NCBI RefSeq assembly: GCF_014502795.1
Contig: NZ_JACVHF010000008.1
Coordinates: forward strand, 62,001-126,000
Length of the DNA stretch: 64,000 bases
Reading direction: 5' to 3'
Source: Heliobacterium chlorum
GTDB lineage: Bacteria > Bacillota > Desulfitobacteriia > Heliobacteriales > Heliobacteriaceae
A program made the position numbers and the translations under genes. Below are positions 43,059-51,794 of the stretch, piece by piece. Within the stretch, counting starts at the first letter, position 1. Every line of letters begins with the position of its first letter. The notes beneath the pieces were generated by a model. The model saw only the letters and a list, made by a program, of their open reading frames with translations. It was not told the origin of the DNA and ran no database searches.

Positions 43059-44485
43059 TATTTTGATCCGTCCTTTCTCCCTTGATTTTTCCGATTTCCG
43101 ACAACACCTGGCCGGCACAGCTCGGCAGCCTGAAGCAACCGATCTAACTCTTCCGCTTCAAAAACTCCCGATTCGAGGACCACCTCTCGAACAGGACGGT
43201 TTTCGGCGAGGGCTTTTTTTGCCAGGGAAGCAGCACGATCATAACCTAGCAACGGAGCCAACGCCGTAATCAGACTGACGCTATGGTGTAAATATTCGAG
43301 ACAGCGGTTTTCGTCCGCTTCAATACCTCGGATGCATCGTTCCACCAGAAGCTTCAAGGCCCGGGTCAGCATCTCCATAGCAGGCAGCAGGTTAAAGGCC
43401 ACCAGCGGCAGGAAGGCGTTCAGTTCCAGTTGTCCCGCCTGGGCTGCCAAGGTGATGGCCAAATCATGGGCCATCACCTGATAGGCGACTTGATTGACCA
43501 TCTCCGGCATGACCGGGTTGACTTTTCCCGGCATAATAGACGACCCTGCCTGTAATGGTGGCAGCCGAATTTCCCCAAGCCCCGCTCGGGGTCCAGAGGC
43601 GAGAAGCCGTAAGTCCGACGAAAGCTTCGCTAGGGTTACCGCATGGGCTTTGAGTAGGCCTGAAGTTTCCACAAAGACATCGGCATTTTGCGTCCCGTCG
43701 ATCATATTTTCATTTCGAGCCAGCCCTAATCCCGTCAAGGCACGAAGACGTTCGATGACCATGTATATATAACGGCGGTCAGCGTTTACACCGGTGCCGA
43801 CAGCAGTTCCGCCTAAGTTGACTTGCCGCAGGCGCTCTTCCATTTTATATAGGCGCCAGCGATCTCGAGCGATCGCTTCGGCCCAGGCAGAAAACTCCTG
43901 TCCTAACGTCACCGGTACGGCATCTTGCAGTTCTGTCCGCCCTACCTTTAAGACACCAGCGAATTGGGACTCCTTTTCCTGCAGCGCTCCCTGCAAGGTC
44001 GCACACATTTCCGACAAGGGAGTGAGCAGCCGGATCGCAGCGATACGCAGGGCTGTCGGGTAGACGTCGTTCGTCGACTGTGACATGTTGACATGATTCA
44101 GCGGGTGAACCAGATCGTAATCGCCTTTCTCACCCCCGAGAATCTCAATAGCCCGATTGGCGATAACCTCATTCAGATTCATGTTGGTAGACGTACCGGC
44201 ACCGCCCTGTATGGCGTCAACGATAAACTGATCGGCCCATTCCCCTTCGACTACTTCAGCGGCAGCCTGGATGATCCCATTGCCCCGCCGTTCATCAAGA
44301 AGACCGAGTTGTAAGTTCGTCTCTGCGGCCGCCTGTTTCACTAAGGCCATCGCTTTAATCAATTCAGGATGGACTGACTGTCCGGACACATGAAAATTTT
44401 CGGCCGCTCTGGCCGTATGAATTCCATAATAGGCTTTATGGGGAATTTCCTTCTCCCCGATAGCATCTTTTTCACGGCGATACAT
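43058..44485 (-). CDS. aspA: Aspartate ammonia-lyase
   Basis: A 475-residue fumarase/aspartase-superfamily enzyme with GIHTARAAENF, NMSQSTNDVYPTA and the signature GSSIMPGKVNPVMPE. It releases ammonia from aspartate. In several anaerobes it lies among hydrogenase-maturation genes, where ammonia is needed for the azadithiolate bridge; here it is coupled to hydF by a one-base overlap. ATG at 44485 gives the family N-terminus (YRREKDAIGEKEIP) and follows GGGGGA. Its leader carries a terminator-like hairpin. Confidence 0.94.
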   Translation of the reverse strand: MYRREKDAIGEKEIPHKAYYGIHTARAAENFHVSGQSVHPELIKAMALVKQAAAETNLQLGLLDERRGNGIIQAAAEVVEGEWADQFIVDAIQGGAGTSTNMNLNEVIANRAIEILGGEKGDYDLVHPLNHVNMSQSTNDVYPTALRIAAIRLLTPLSEMCATLQGALQEKESQFAGVLKVGRTELQDAVPVTLGQEFSAWAEAIARDRWRLYKMEERLRQVNLGGTAVGTGVNADRRYIYMVIERLRALTGLGLARNENMIDGTQNADVFVETSGLLKAHAVTLAKLSSDLRLLASGPRAGLGEIRLPPLQAGSSIMPGKVNPVMPEMVNQVAYQVMAHDLAITLAAQAGQLELNAFLPLVAFNLLPAMEMLTRALKLLVERCIRGIEADENRCLEYLHHSVSLITALAPLLGYDRAASLAKKALAENRPVREVVLESGVFEAEELDRLLQAAELCRPGVVGNRKNQGRKDGSK

Positions 44486-44495
44486 TTCCCATCCC

Positions 44496-44527
44496 CCAAA
44501 AAGAAAGCAACCCCTTGGCCAAGGGGT
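44496..44527 (-). promoter_or_regulatory. Palindromic terminator-like hairpin in the aspA-hydF leader
   Basis: ACCCCTTGGCCAAGGGGT is a perfect 18-bp palindrome, followed on the minus strand by TGCTTTCTTTTT. It lies between the promoter and the aspA start, so it could attenuate the operon or serve as an operator. Confidence 0.5.
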
Positions 44528-44537
44528 CATTACATTC

Positions 44538-44567
44538 AGTATACCGTTCTTCGACAATTCATCGCAA
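44538..44567 (-). promoter_or_regulatory. Putative promoter of aspA-hydF
   Basis: Minus strand TTGCGA (44567-44562), 18 bp, TATACT (44543-44538). The palindromic hairpin begins about 11 bp after it. Confidence 0.5.
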
Positions 44568-44659
44568 CTGTTGCCTTTGTGTCTTGACTTAGGCTTCCCT
44601 GAACCGGCCTTGAATTATCGTCTCTATCCCCATGTGACAAAAGTTCCATCTTTTTTTCG

Positions 44660-44688
44660 TTGACAAATGTCTATTCAAAAATTATTCT
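44660..44688 (+). promoter_or_regulatory. Promoter of tatA
   Basis: TTGACA (44660-44665), 17 bp, TATTCT (44683-44688). Confidence 0.55.
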
Positions 44689-44781
44689 TGCCTTAGATGT
44701 GAAAAGTTCCGATGAAGGCTGTAAGCTTATAGGAATATATGAAGTAACAGAACCGGCCGAAATACTAGGGGGGTATGAAAA

Positions 44782-44961
44782 ATGTTCAATATCGGTGTAC
44801 CCGAAATGCTGCTCATTCTTTTCGTTGCACTTATCGTCTTTGGTCCTGGCAAACTGCCCGAACTAGGCCGCAGCCTCGGTAAGTCCATCAATGAGTTTAA
44901 AAAAGCTACTTCCGACGTCAAGTCAACCTTGCAAGAGCTTGACACGAAAAAAGATGCTTAA
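44782..44961 (+). CDS. tatA: Sec-independent translocase TatA
   Basis: A 59-residue protein with the TatA plan: a short N-terminal membrane helix (about 5-21), the hinge FGPGKLPELGRSLG, an amphipathic helix (SINEFKKATSD) and a charged tail. TatA forms the pore-like component that passes folded twin-arginine substrates. AGGGGGG lies 8 bp before the ATG. No tatC is adjacent. A longer out-of-frame reading at 44660-44866 is not a gene. The next gene (GNAT) follows in the same direction. Confidence 0.93.
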   Translation: MFNIGVPEMLLILFVALIVFGPGKLPELGRSLGKSINEFKKATSDVKSTLQELDTKKDA

Positions 44962-45003
44962 TTCACTTCATGACGAAACGTTCTTACTGGGAGGCCAACC
45001 CTG

Positions 45004-45498
45004 TTGCAGCATCGTGATGCCCTGATCTCTGATCTTCCTGCGATCATCGAGATTTACAATTCTACCGTACCTGGACGGATGGTCACGGCTGATACAGAGC
45101 CCGTTTCCGTAGAGAGCCGTCTCCAGTGGTTCCATGAACATGGCCCCCATAAGCATCCCCTCTGGGTCGTTGAAAAAGAGGAGACCATCGCTGGTTGGCT
45201 CAGTTTCCAACCCTTTTATGGACGTCCCGCCTACAGCGCTACAGCGGAGCTAAGCATCTATATCGACGAAAGGTACCGCCGGCATGGGTTCGGCCGTTAC
45301 CTCATCCAACAAGCGATGGAGGAAGCTCCCCGGTTAGGACTGCGCACCTTATTGGGTTTTATCTTCGCCCACAACCAACCTAGTGTTCAACTTTTCCAAG
45401 CCTATGGCTTTCAACAGTGGGGTCATCTTCCCAAAGTGGCCGAACTGGACGGCGTTGAACGAGACTTATTGATTTACGGGTTACGAATATGCCCGTGA
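45004..45498 (+). CDS. GNAT N-acetyltransferase (phosphinothricin-acetyltransferase-like)
   Basis: A 164-residue GNAT. It starts with [19 protein letters not shown] and has the acetyl-CoA-binding [14 protein letters not shown] and the late [19 protein letters not shown] segment, the layout of the PAT/YncA branch that acetylates amino acid analogues such as phosphinothricin or methionine sulfoximine/sulfone. TTG at 45004 is 9 bp behind GGGAGG. It is probably co-transcribed with tatA and ends at a strong terminator. Confidence 0.88.
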   Translation: MQHRDALISDLPAIIEIYNSTVPGRMVTADTEPVSVESRLQWFHEHGPHKHPLWVVEKEETIAGWLSFQPFYGRPAYSATAELSIYIDERYRRHGFGRYLIQQAMEEAPRLGLRTLLGFIFAHNQPSVQLFQAYGFQQWGHLPKVAELDGVERDLLIYGLRICP

Positions 45499-45536
45499 AA
45501 ATTACCGGGAAGCACTGGAAATATAAGAGTGATTAG

Positions 45537-45577
45537 AAAGACCCGCCTCTCTTCTAAAGAGGCGGGTCTTTTTTTGT
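45537..45577 (+). terminator. Terminator behind the GNAT gene
   Basis: A 14-bp perfect stem AAAGACCCGCCTCT / AGAGGCGGGTCTTT, followed by a T-run. Confidence 0.92.
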
Positions 45578-45613
45578 CGTCTATCGTCTCATACTAAAGC
45601 TGGAGGTGATGAA

Positions 45614-45790
45614 ATGAAGGACGAGAAAAAACCTTTGACTTCCGATGAGGATCGCAGAGAGTTTATGGAATCAGCCGCTCAGCTCCCAAAGGCTCATATC
45701 GATATGATGGTCCGTTCCAATATGGGAGTTCTCCCAACTCCCCTTTACCCCGCCGTACCTGATGGGAGAAGGGAAAGAGATAGAGACTAA
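45614..45790 (+). CDS. Small hydrophilic protein, unknown
   Basis: A 58-residue reading frame with an excellent ribosome site (GGAGGTGAT, then GAA and ATG). The product has an acidic start (DEKKPLTSDEDRREF), a Met-rich centre (HIDMMVRSNMGVLP) and a basic end (GRRERDRD). No family is recognised. It begins just after a terminator, so it must have its own promoter. The quality of the start is the main evidence. Confidence 0.5.
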   Translation: MKDEKKPLTSDEDRREFMESAAQLPKAHIDMMVRSNMGVLPTPLYPAVPDGRRERDRD

Positions 45791-45867
45791 AAACCACTCC
45801 GGGGAATTTTTATCACAACTGTTCCCGTTCGTACGTTAAAACTAGGACGATAAAGAGCAGGACGAGG

Positions 45868-45893
45868 ACAGGCTTTTACTTCATACAGCCTGT
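45868..45893 (+). terminator. Weak terminator behind the 58-residue gene
   Basis: ACAGGCT / AGCCTGT with a 12-nt loop, then a T-rich stretch. Confidence 0.4.
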
Positions 45894-45925
45894 GTTTCGT
45901 TCTGTTTCATTTTATGACTACCGAA

Positions 45926-46411
45926 TTAGGCCGAACTACAGGGATACTTTTTTTTACGATACTCCTCATACTCCCGAAGAATCTCCGGGCGGGACTTGAA
46001 AAAATGCAGGAAATCAGCGAGACAGGCTAACGTCTTCTCACTGACCGTATGTTCAATCTTTTCCGTTTCCTGCAGGACGTCGTCAGGCAGGCCGATTGTC
46101 CGCAAAAAGTCTTCAATCATATTATGGCGCTTAATCAAGAATCGTCCCGCTTCCCGACCTTTTTCACTGAGCACGATAATTCCATAGCGCTCGTAATTCA
46201 CCCAACCGGCCTCTGAAAGCTTTTGGACCATTTTCGTGGCCGACGGCGGCTGCACATTCAAAGCGGCGGCAAGATCGTTAATCCGAGTGAAACCTTGTTG
46301 GTCCTGGCAAAGCCGGTAAATCATCTCTAAATAATCTTCCATGGACGCCGTCAGGGAGGTCTCTTCTTTTTTCATATATTCCCGAAAGGTATAGAACTCA
46401 TCGCCAGCCAC
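45926..46411 (-). CDS. DtxR/MntR-family metal-dependent repressor
   Basis: A 161-residue regulator. Residues about 20-85 form the winged helix (SLTASMEDYLEMIYRL, RINDLAAALNVQPPSATKMVQKL) and the rest the dimerisation and metal-site helices (KRHNMIEDFL, EKIEHTVSE). DtxR-type proteins bind Fe2+ or Mn2+ and repress uptake genes. GTG at 46411 is 6 bp behind GGAGGTGG, a much better start than the far upstream ATG. It is divergent from feoA-feoB, the likely targets. Confidence 0.9.
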   Translation of the reverse strand: MAGDEFYTFREYMKKEETSLTASMEDYLEMIYRLCQDQQGFTRINDLAAALNVQPPSATKMVQKLSEAGWVNYERYGIIVLSEKGREAGRFLIKRHNMIEDFLRTIGLPDDVLQETEKIEHTVSEKTLACLADFLHFFKSRPEILREYEEYRKKKYPCSSA

Positions 46412-46462
46412 GAGGTACCACCTCCACTTCGCTCGCATGGAAAAGTCTTTATTACATCTTAG

Positions 46463-46491
46463 TTGAAAGCGAATGCAAAAATGCATAATGA
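46463..46491 (+). promoter_or_regulatory. Putative divergent promoter region of feoA and the DtxR-type gene
   Basis: On the plus strand TTGAAA-17 bp-TAATGA; on the minus strand TTGCAT-16 bp-TGTAAT overlaps it. The inverted repeat ATGCA-AAAA-TGCAT (46473-46486 region) lies within both, a possible operator. Confidence 0.35.
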
Positions 46492-46645
46492 CAAGCACCG
46501 CTGAGATATATCCCCATATGTTATAGCGAGCTAAAACCATTAGCAGTGGGTAACGGAGCACATCATTTACCAGTCTCTCAAAGTTCAGAGCGTCTCTCTC
46601 ACTTAGACACCACTATAGGAGAAGGATTCCATAAGGAGGAGCAAG

Positions 46646-46882
46646 ATGAATCACTATCTTCCTCTTTCTCACATTCCGATAGGCCGTAAAGCGAGAGTCA
46701 TCAACCTTGAACTGGAAGGTTTTTCTCGGAGGCGTATCCTCGATATGGGACTTGTGCCGGGAACAGAAGTAGAAGTACTTCGCCGAAGTCCCTTAGGTGA
46801 TCCGACAGCTTATCTCATCCGCGGAACCGTCATCGGGCTGCGTAAAGATGAAGCCTCCCACATCATCGTCCAGAAACAATAA
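46646..46882 (+). CDS. feoA: Ferrous iron transport protein A
   Basis: A 78-residue SH3-like protein: PIGRKARVINLELEG, RRILDMGLVPGTEVEVL, RSPLGDPTAYLIRGT. FeoA supports FeoB in Fe2+ uptake. AAGGAGGAG stands 6 bp before the ATG. feoB follows after 17 nt. The DtxR-type regulator gene is divergent. Confidence 0.95.
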   Translation: MNHYLPLSHIPIGRKARVINLELEGFSRRRILDMGLVPGTEVEVLRRSPLGDPTAYLIRGTVIGLRKDEASHIIVQKQ

Positions 46883-46899
46883 AAAGAGGTGTGTGTTCA

Positions 46900-47709
46900 A
46901 TGGGAGAGGTGTGCCGTTCTTGCGCTGCTTGCCAATTATCGAGTACCGATTCCCTGCGAGTACAATACAACGTAAACAGGGGTTCAGAAGGTGACCTGAT
47001 CATCGCTTTGGCAGGCAATCCAAACGTGGGAAAAAGCACCATTTTTAACGCTCTAACCGGACTCCGTCAGCATACAGGCAATTGGCCAGGCAAAACAGTA
47101 ACACAAGCTCAAGGTACGTACCGGCATCGCGAGCAAAAATTCGTCCTTGTCGACCTGCCGGGGACTTATTCTCTCCTATCTAACTCAGTCGACGAGGAAG
47201 TTGCTCGTGACTTTATCTGCTTTGGTCAACCGGACGCCACCATCATCGTCGTCGATGCCACTTCTCTAGCCCGTAACTTAAACCTGGTCCTGCAAGTCCT
47301 GGAAATCACTCCAAAAGTCGTGTTGTCGGTCAATTTGATGGACGAAGCCAAAAGTAAAGGCATTCGTGTAGATTTGGATGCTCTATCCCAAAAACTAGGC
47401 GTTCCCGTCATCGGCACGACAGCCCGTTCCGGCGCCGGATTAGATGAATTAAAAGAAAAAGTCTACCAGGTGGCTCTCGGATACCTGGAAACGAATCCGA
47501 TTTCCGTCACTTATGATCCGGAAGTGGATGAAGTGGTGCAAAAGTTGCTGCCGAAAGTAAAATCGCTGGTCCAGGGGATTCACCTCAATCCTTACTGGGT
47601 AGCCATGCGTTTAATGGATGGTGACGAATCTTTCTTACAACGCTTAACTCACTATACCTCTTTGGGAGAAGTCTGGCCTAAGGGAGAGGCTGCACTATGT
47701 CCTCGCTGA
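46900..47709 (+). CDS. feoB: FeoB GTPase part (first half of a split FeoB)
   Basis: A 269-residue protein containing only the soluble half of FeoB. A Cys-rich N-terminal tail (VCRSCAAC) precedes the G domain: GNPNVGKST, GNWPGKTV, DLPGTYSLL, NLMDEAKS. The helical GDI-like domain ends at about 260. The frame stops 13 bp into the next gene, which encodes the membrane half. ATG at 46900 is 8 bp behind AGAGGTG; GTG at 46891 is an alternative. Single-chain FeoB is about 650-750 residues; the two parts together are about 730. Confidence 0.9.
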   Translation: MGEVCRSCAACQLSSTDSLRVQYNVNRGSEGDLIIALAGNPNVGKSTIFNALTGLRQHTGNWPGKTVTQAQGTYRHREQKFVLVDLPGTYSLLSNSVDEEVARDFICFGQPDATIIVVDATSLARNLNLVLQVLEITPKVVLSVNLMDEAKSKGIRVDLDALSQKLGVPVIGTTARSGAGLDELKEKVYQVALGYLETNPISVTYDPEVDEVVQKLLPKVKSLVQGIHLNPYWVAMRLMDGDESFLQRLTHYTSLGEVWPKGEAALCPR

Positions 47710-49082
47710 CACCTTTTCAATCTCTCGCCCAGGAAGCCCGCCGACAGTCAGGAAGGGTTATCGCTGACCGGATCGTTGAAAATATCTACCGTCAAGCAGA
47801 GTTGATTGCACAAGATACCGTCCAAATCGATCCGGAAAAAGCCCGAAAGTGGGACCGGAGGATCGATGAACTGCTCACCTCTCGCTGGTTCGGTTATCCA
47901 CTGATGCTCGGCTTGTTGAGCGTCCTCTTTTGGATCACCATTGAAGGAGCCAATATCCCCTCCTCCCTCATCGCCGATGGACTTTTTTGGGTCCAGGATC
48001 GATTGTCCGCACTGTTCCTTGCCTCCGGCTCTCCCCTTTGGCTCCAGGGTTTTCTGGTGGAAGGCGTTTACCGCAGCTTAGCTTGGGTCGTATCGGTGAT
48101 GCTGCCGCCGATGGCCATCTTCTTCCCGCTCTTTACGATGCTCGAAGATTTGGGATACCTTCCCCGGGTGGCCTTTAACTTAGATCGTCTCTTCCGGTTA
48201 GCTGGTGCCCATGGAAAACAAGCGCTGACGATGAGCATGGGCTTCGGTTGTAACGCCGCGGGTGTGGTGGCCTGTCGAATTATCGAATCGCCGCGGGAGA
48301 AGCTTATTGCGGCTTTGACCAACAACTTCGTTCCCTGTAACGGCCGTTTTCCAACACTCATCGCAGTAGCATCCGTTCTCACCGGTGGTTTTCTTGGGGT
48401 AACTTGGGGAGCAAGTATGGCAGCACCCATCGTCTCAGGACTCGTCGTGTTCGGCGTAGCGGTCACCCTCTTCGTCTCCTGGACACTTTCCAAAACCCTA
48501 CTGAAAGGGCAGCCTTCATCATTTACCCTCGAGATGCCGCCGCTTCGGAGACCTCAAATCGGCCGTATCATCGTCACCTCGATCTTTGACCGTACTCTCT
48601 TCGTACTGTGGCGAGCTGTCGTCGTAGCTGCTCCCGCCGGCGGCGTCATCTGGCTATTGGCCAACATCTCCACCGGTGAACAGAGTCTGCTGACAACCTT
48701 CGCGAATGGCCTGAACCCGCTCGGCGTTGCCCTAGGCATGGATGGGTATATTCTGCTCGCCTTCATCCTAGGACTGCCCGCCAACGAGATCGTGCTTCCG
48801 ATCTTGATTATGAGTTATCTAGCCGGAGGAAGACTCGTTGAGTTAGACAGCATTGAGGAACTGGCCCGGTTGTTCATCGACCACGGTTGGACCTGGTTGA
48901 CCGCTGTAAACGTGATGCTCTTCTCTCTGCTCCACTTCCCTTGTGCGACAACACTTCTGACCATGCGTAAAGAAACGGGAACCTGGCGCTGGCCCCTCCT
49001 TTCCGTAGTCATGAACACCCTGTTGGCAGGATTCGTCTGTTTTATCGTGGCTCAAGGAGCCCATTGGCTGAACCTCGTTTAA
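47697..49082 (+). CDS. feoB: FeoB membrane part (second half of a split FeoB)
   Basis: A 461-residue protein carrying the FeoB transmembrane region: the Gate/Nucleoside-recognition repeats with MSMGFGCNAAGVVA and FVPCNGRFPT (pore Cys residues), and a conserved LGLPANEIVLPI. It starts at an ATG overlapping the first half's stop by 13 bp in another frame, with GAGAGG 7 bp before it, so it can be translated separately. The break falls exactly in the linker between GDI and membrane domains. It is either a genuine two-chain FeoB or one frameshifted gene. Confidence 0.9.
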   Translation: MSSLTPFQSLAQEARRQSGRVIADRIVENIYRQAELIAQDTVQIDPEKARKWDRRIDELLTSRWFGYPLMLGLLSVLFWITIEGANIPSSLIADGLFWVQDRLSALFLASGSPLWLQGFLVEGVYRSLAWVVSVMLPPMAIFFPLFTMLEDLGYLPRVAFNLDRLFRLAGAHGKQALTMSMGFGCNAAGVVACRIIESPREKLIAALTNNFVPCNGRFPTLIAVASVLTGGFLGVTWGASMAAPIVSGLVVFGVAVTLFVSWTLSKTLLKGQPSSFTLEMPPLRRPQIGRIIVTSIFDRTLFVLWRAVVVAAPAGGVIWLLANISTGEQSLLTTFANGLNPLGVALGMDGYILLAFILGLPANEIVLPILIMSYLAGGRLVELDSIEELARLFIDHGWTWLTAVNVMLFSLLHFPCATTLLTMRKETGTWRWPLLSVVMNTLLAGFVCFIVAQGAHWLNLV

Positions 49083-49103
49083 CGAGCATCCAATTCCCCG
49101 CGT

Positions 49104-49889
49104 TTAAGGAACCATTTTCTCGGCAATGCGTTTCAGCACATCGGAAGCAGGTTCTCTGACGATCCAAGCGGCTTTATCATCCAAGGGCGTCGGCGCGGCA
49201 TTGATGATGAGCAGACGCCCACCGCCCTCGGCAGCCCAAAGCGGACAGAGATTCGCAGGACCGACGACGAGAGACGACCCAATCACTACGAAGAAGTCGG
49301 ACCGCCGGCTCCACTCTACTGCCTTCATCCAACTATCTTGAGGCAATGACTCGCCGAACAGGACCACATCTGGCCGGAGCATTTTGCCGCACTTGGGACA
49401 GCAGCACTCCTCTCCGTGACGATATAACCCCGCCCGGTATTCAGCCTCCCAGGCTTCTCCTTTCGGCAACAACTGGCGGCTTTCAAAACGGGCGTGACAG
49501 TGGACACAGCTTACTGTTCGCAAGGTGCCGTGAAGTTCGATCACGGACTGAGATCCAGCACGCTGGTGGAGAGCATCGACATTCTGGGTGATGATGGTCT
49601 TTACGCGGCCTTGCCGTTCCAGTTCGACCAGACGCTTATGACCATCGTTAGGTTGAACTTCCCACAAACGGGCGATGCGCCACTGATAAAAGAAGTAGAA
49701 TTCATCAGGTTCTTTGCGCATGGCCGTGAGGGTCGCTAGACTCTCGGGCTGTTGTTTCCAGAGCCCCCGGGCTGACCGAAAATCAGGCAACCCCGAAGCG
49801 GTGCTCATTCCTGCTCCCGTAAACACTACTGGATTCTCAGCGTCCCTCCAGGCTTGGACGATTTCATCCAAGCGATCGCTCTCCACCAT
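49104..49889 (-). CDS. Sir2-family NAD-dependent protein deacylase
   Basis: A 261-residue sirtuin: GAGMSTASGLPDFRS, TQNVDALHQRAG with ELHGT following, a zinc-binding CVHC ... CPKC pair, and IGSSLVVGPA. It removes acyl groups from lysines using NAD+. The ATG at 49889 follows AAGGAGAG. It converges on feoB and no acetyl-CoA synthetase is adjacent. Its length and motifs are normal for bacterial CobB/SrtN. Confidence 0.94.
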   Translation of the reverse strand: MVESDRLDEIVQAWRDAENPVVFTGAGMSTASGLPDFRSARGLWKQQPESLATLTAMRKEPDEFYFFYQWRIARLWEVQPNDGHKRLVELERQGRVKTIITQNVDALHQRAGSQSVIELHGTLRTVSCVHCHARFESRQLLPKGEAWEAEYRAGLYRHGEECCCPKCGKMLRPDVVLFGESLPQDSWMKAVEWSRRSDFFVVIGSSLVVGPANLCPLWAAEGGGRLLIINAAPTPLDDKAAWIVREPASDVLKRIAEKMVP

Positions 49890-50007
49890 CGGTGTCTCTC
49901 CTTCTCACTTCATCGCTTTCTTTTAGCAACAAAAACTCCTCGTTCAGAAGCTTTTCCCATCAGAAGAGTACTTCATGAAAGGCCCCTTAAAGTTCGATGA
50001 AAAAGGC

Positions 50008-50042
50008 CCTTTCCCTAATATTAAGGAAAAAGGCCCGAGAAA
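50008..50042 (-). terminator. Terminator behind the acyl-CoA ligase gene
   Basis: On the minus strand GGCC-TT-TTTCC pairs with GGAAA-G-GGCC around an AT loop, followed by TTTTTC. Confidence 0.6.
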
Positions 50043-50082
50043 AATGTCGAAACTTGCGAAAACATATCAACAATGCAATAGG

Positions 50083-51759
50083 TTATGCCGTCTCTATATT
50101 GGCCGCGTCCTCCAATCCGAGCTCACGGATATAGGTCTCTTGCAGCTTAAACTTCTGAATCTTCCCAGAAGCGGTCATCGGAAAACTATCAACAAATCGG
50201 AAATACTTTGGAATCTTGTAGCGAGCGATTTTTCCTCGGCAGTACGTGCGGAGTTCCTCTTCGCTCACTGTCTCGTTTTCTTTCACGATGACGCAGGCCA
50301 AAGCTTCTTCCCCATACTTGGGGTCAGGCACACCGATGATTTGTACGTCTTTCACTTTCGGATGGGTGTAGAGGAATTCCTCCACTTCGCGGGGGTAGAT
50401 GTTTTCTCCGCCCCGGATGATCATATCTTTTGCCCGGCCTGTGATGCGGCAATAGCCTTCCTCGTCCATCGTTGCCAAGTCTCCCGTGTGGAGCCAGCCT
50501 TCGTCGTCGATGGCTGCAGCCGTAGCTTCGTCGTTTTTATAATACCCCTTCATGACGCCAAAGCCTCGGGCCCATAGTTCGCCTTGTACTCCCCGGGGGA
50601 CTTCCAGACCTGTATCGGGTTGGACGATTTTCACCTCTACATGGGGAAGTTTCCGGCCCACCGTACAAACCCGTCGCTCCAAACTATCTTCCGGGGTCGT
50701 CTGAGTAAGCACCGGTGAGGACTCTGTCTGTCCATAAGCGATAGTAATTTCCCGGATGCCCATTCGGTTGACTACTTTCCGCATGACTTCGATAGGACAA
50801 GGTGAGCCTGCCATGATGCCCGTACGCAGCGATGAGAGATTATACTTCTCAAAGTCGGGATGATCCAGTTCGGCGATGAACATGGTTGGAACCCCATAGA
50901 GAGCGGTGCATTTTTCTCGCTCGATCGCCTCTAAAACAGCCTGAGCCGAAAAGTATTCTAAAGGAACCATCGTCGCCCCCTTGGTGACGCAGGCGAGCGT
51001 GCTCATCACGCAGCCAAAGCAGTGAAAGAGGGGGACCGGGAAGCAGAGTCGGTCATCAGCGGTCCAGCGCTGGCAATCAGAGACCATGTTCGCGTTATTG
51101 ATAATGTTGTAATGGGTAAGCATGACCCCTTTGGGAAAGCCTGTCGTGCCCGAGGTATACTGCATGTTGATGACGTCATCATAATGCAGGGATCGCTGTC
51201 GATCATCCAAAGCCTCATCAGAGATACTCCCGCCCATGTCCAGCAGGTCTTGCCAACTAAACATACCGGGATGTTTTTCCTCGGGATTACGACCGATGAA
51301 GATGACGTTTTTTAATTTGGGCATCCAGGAACAGTGAAATTTCCCCGGTTCAGCCTCTTTTAACCCCGGGAACAATTCATATACGGTTTCAACAAAGTTA
51401 TTCTCCCGAAAGCCTTCGATCAGCAAGAGGGTCGTCGAATCAGATTGGCGCAGCAAGTATTCCAATTCAAAGGACCGGTAGTTCGTGTTGACGGTGACCA
51501 AAACCGCCCCCATTTTGGCGCTGCCAAACTGCGTTTCGATCCATTCAGGGTAGTTTGTGGCCCAGATCGCGATATGTTCACCTTTATCAATCCCTAAAGC
51601 CATGAGACCCTTGGCGACCTGGTTCGTTTTCTCCCGAAGCTGGCTATAGCTCAGCCGAAGATTGCGGTAATCGGTATACACAAGGGCGTCTTTGTTGGGG
51701 TAACGATCGGCCTTCTCATCCAACAGGTCCCCGATGGTGATCTTCAACAATTCCGTCAA
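50083..51759 (-). CDS. AMP-forming acyl-CoA ligase
   Basis: A 558-residue ANL-superfamily ligase. The P-loop is [18 protein letters not shown] (about 205), followed by [38 protein letters not shown] and the C-terminal Lys in ASGKIQKF. It activates a carboxylic acid to the acyl-AMP and then the CoA ester. Medium- or branched-chain acids are likely from overall resemblance, but the substrate is not fixed. TTG is the start, 9 bp behind GGAG. A leucine-type T-box directly controls it, which is unusual for this enzyme class. Confidence 0.9.
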   Translation of the reverse strand: MTELLKITIGDLLDEKADRYPNKDALVYTDYRNLRLSYSQLREKTNQVAKGLMALGIDKGEHIAIWATNYPEWIETQFGSAKMGAVLVTVNTNYRSFELEYLLRQSDSTTLLLIEGFRENNFVETVYELFPGLKEAEPGKFHCSWMPKLKNVIFIGRNPEEKHPGMFSWQDLLDMGGSISDEALDDRQRSLHYDDVINMQYTSGTTGFPKGVMLTHYNIINNANMVSDCQRWTADDRLCFPVPLFHCFGCVMSTLACVTKGATMVPLEYFSAQAVLEAIEREKCTALYGVPTMFIAELDHPDFEKYNLSSLRTGIMAGSPCPIEVMRKVVNRMGIREITIAYGQTESSPVLTQTTPEDSLERRVCTVGRKLPHVEVKIVQPDTGLEVPRGVQGELWARGFGVMKGYYKNDEATAAAIDDEGWLHTGDLATMDEEGYCRITGRAKDMIIRGGENIYPREVEEFLYTHPKVKDVQIIGVPDPKYGEEALACVIVKENETVSEEELRTYCRGKIARYKIPKYFRFVDSFPMTASGKIQKFKLQETYIRELGLEDAANIETA

Positions 51760-51794
51760 GGGTCTTCACTCCTTCATCCGACCATAGCGTACTT

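Noticed and set aside
44486-44557. N-terminal extension of AspA through the palindromic hairpin
   Set aside because: It would start near the promoter, translates the hairpin, and does not match the aspartase N-terminus.
44660-44866. 68-residue reading frame on the plus strand before and over tatA
   Set aside because: It begins inside the -35 hexamer of the tatA promoter, has no ribosome site and overlaps tatA out of frame.
46405-46425. T-box-like GGTGGTACC on the minus strand before the DtxR-type gene
   Set aside because: It is the ribosome site region of that gene. There is no Stem I, no specifier loop and no terminator nearby.
46412-46561. N-terminal extension of the DtxR-type regulator from an ATG at 46561
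   Set aside because: The extension reads as intergenic sequence, while GTG at 46411 has a strong GGAGGTGG ribosome site and gives the family length.
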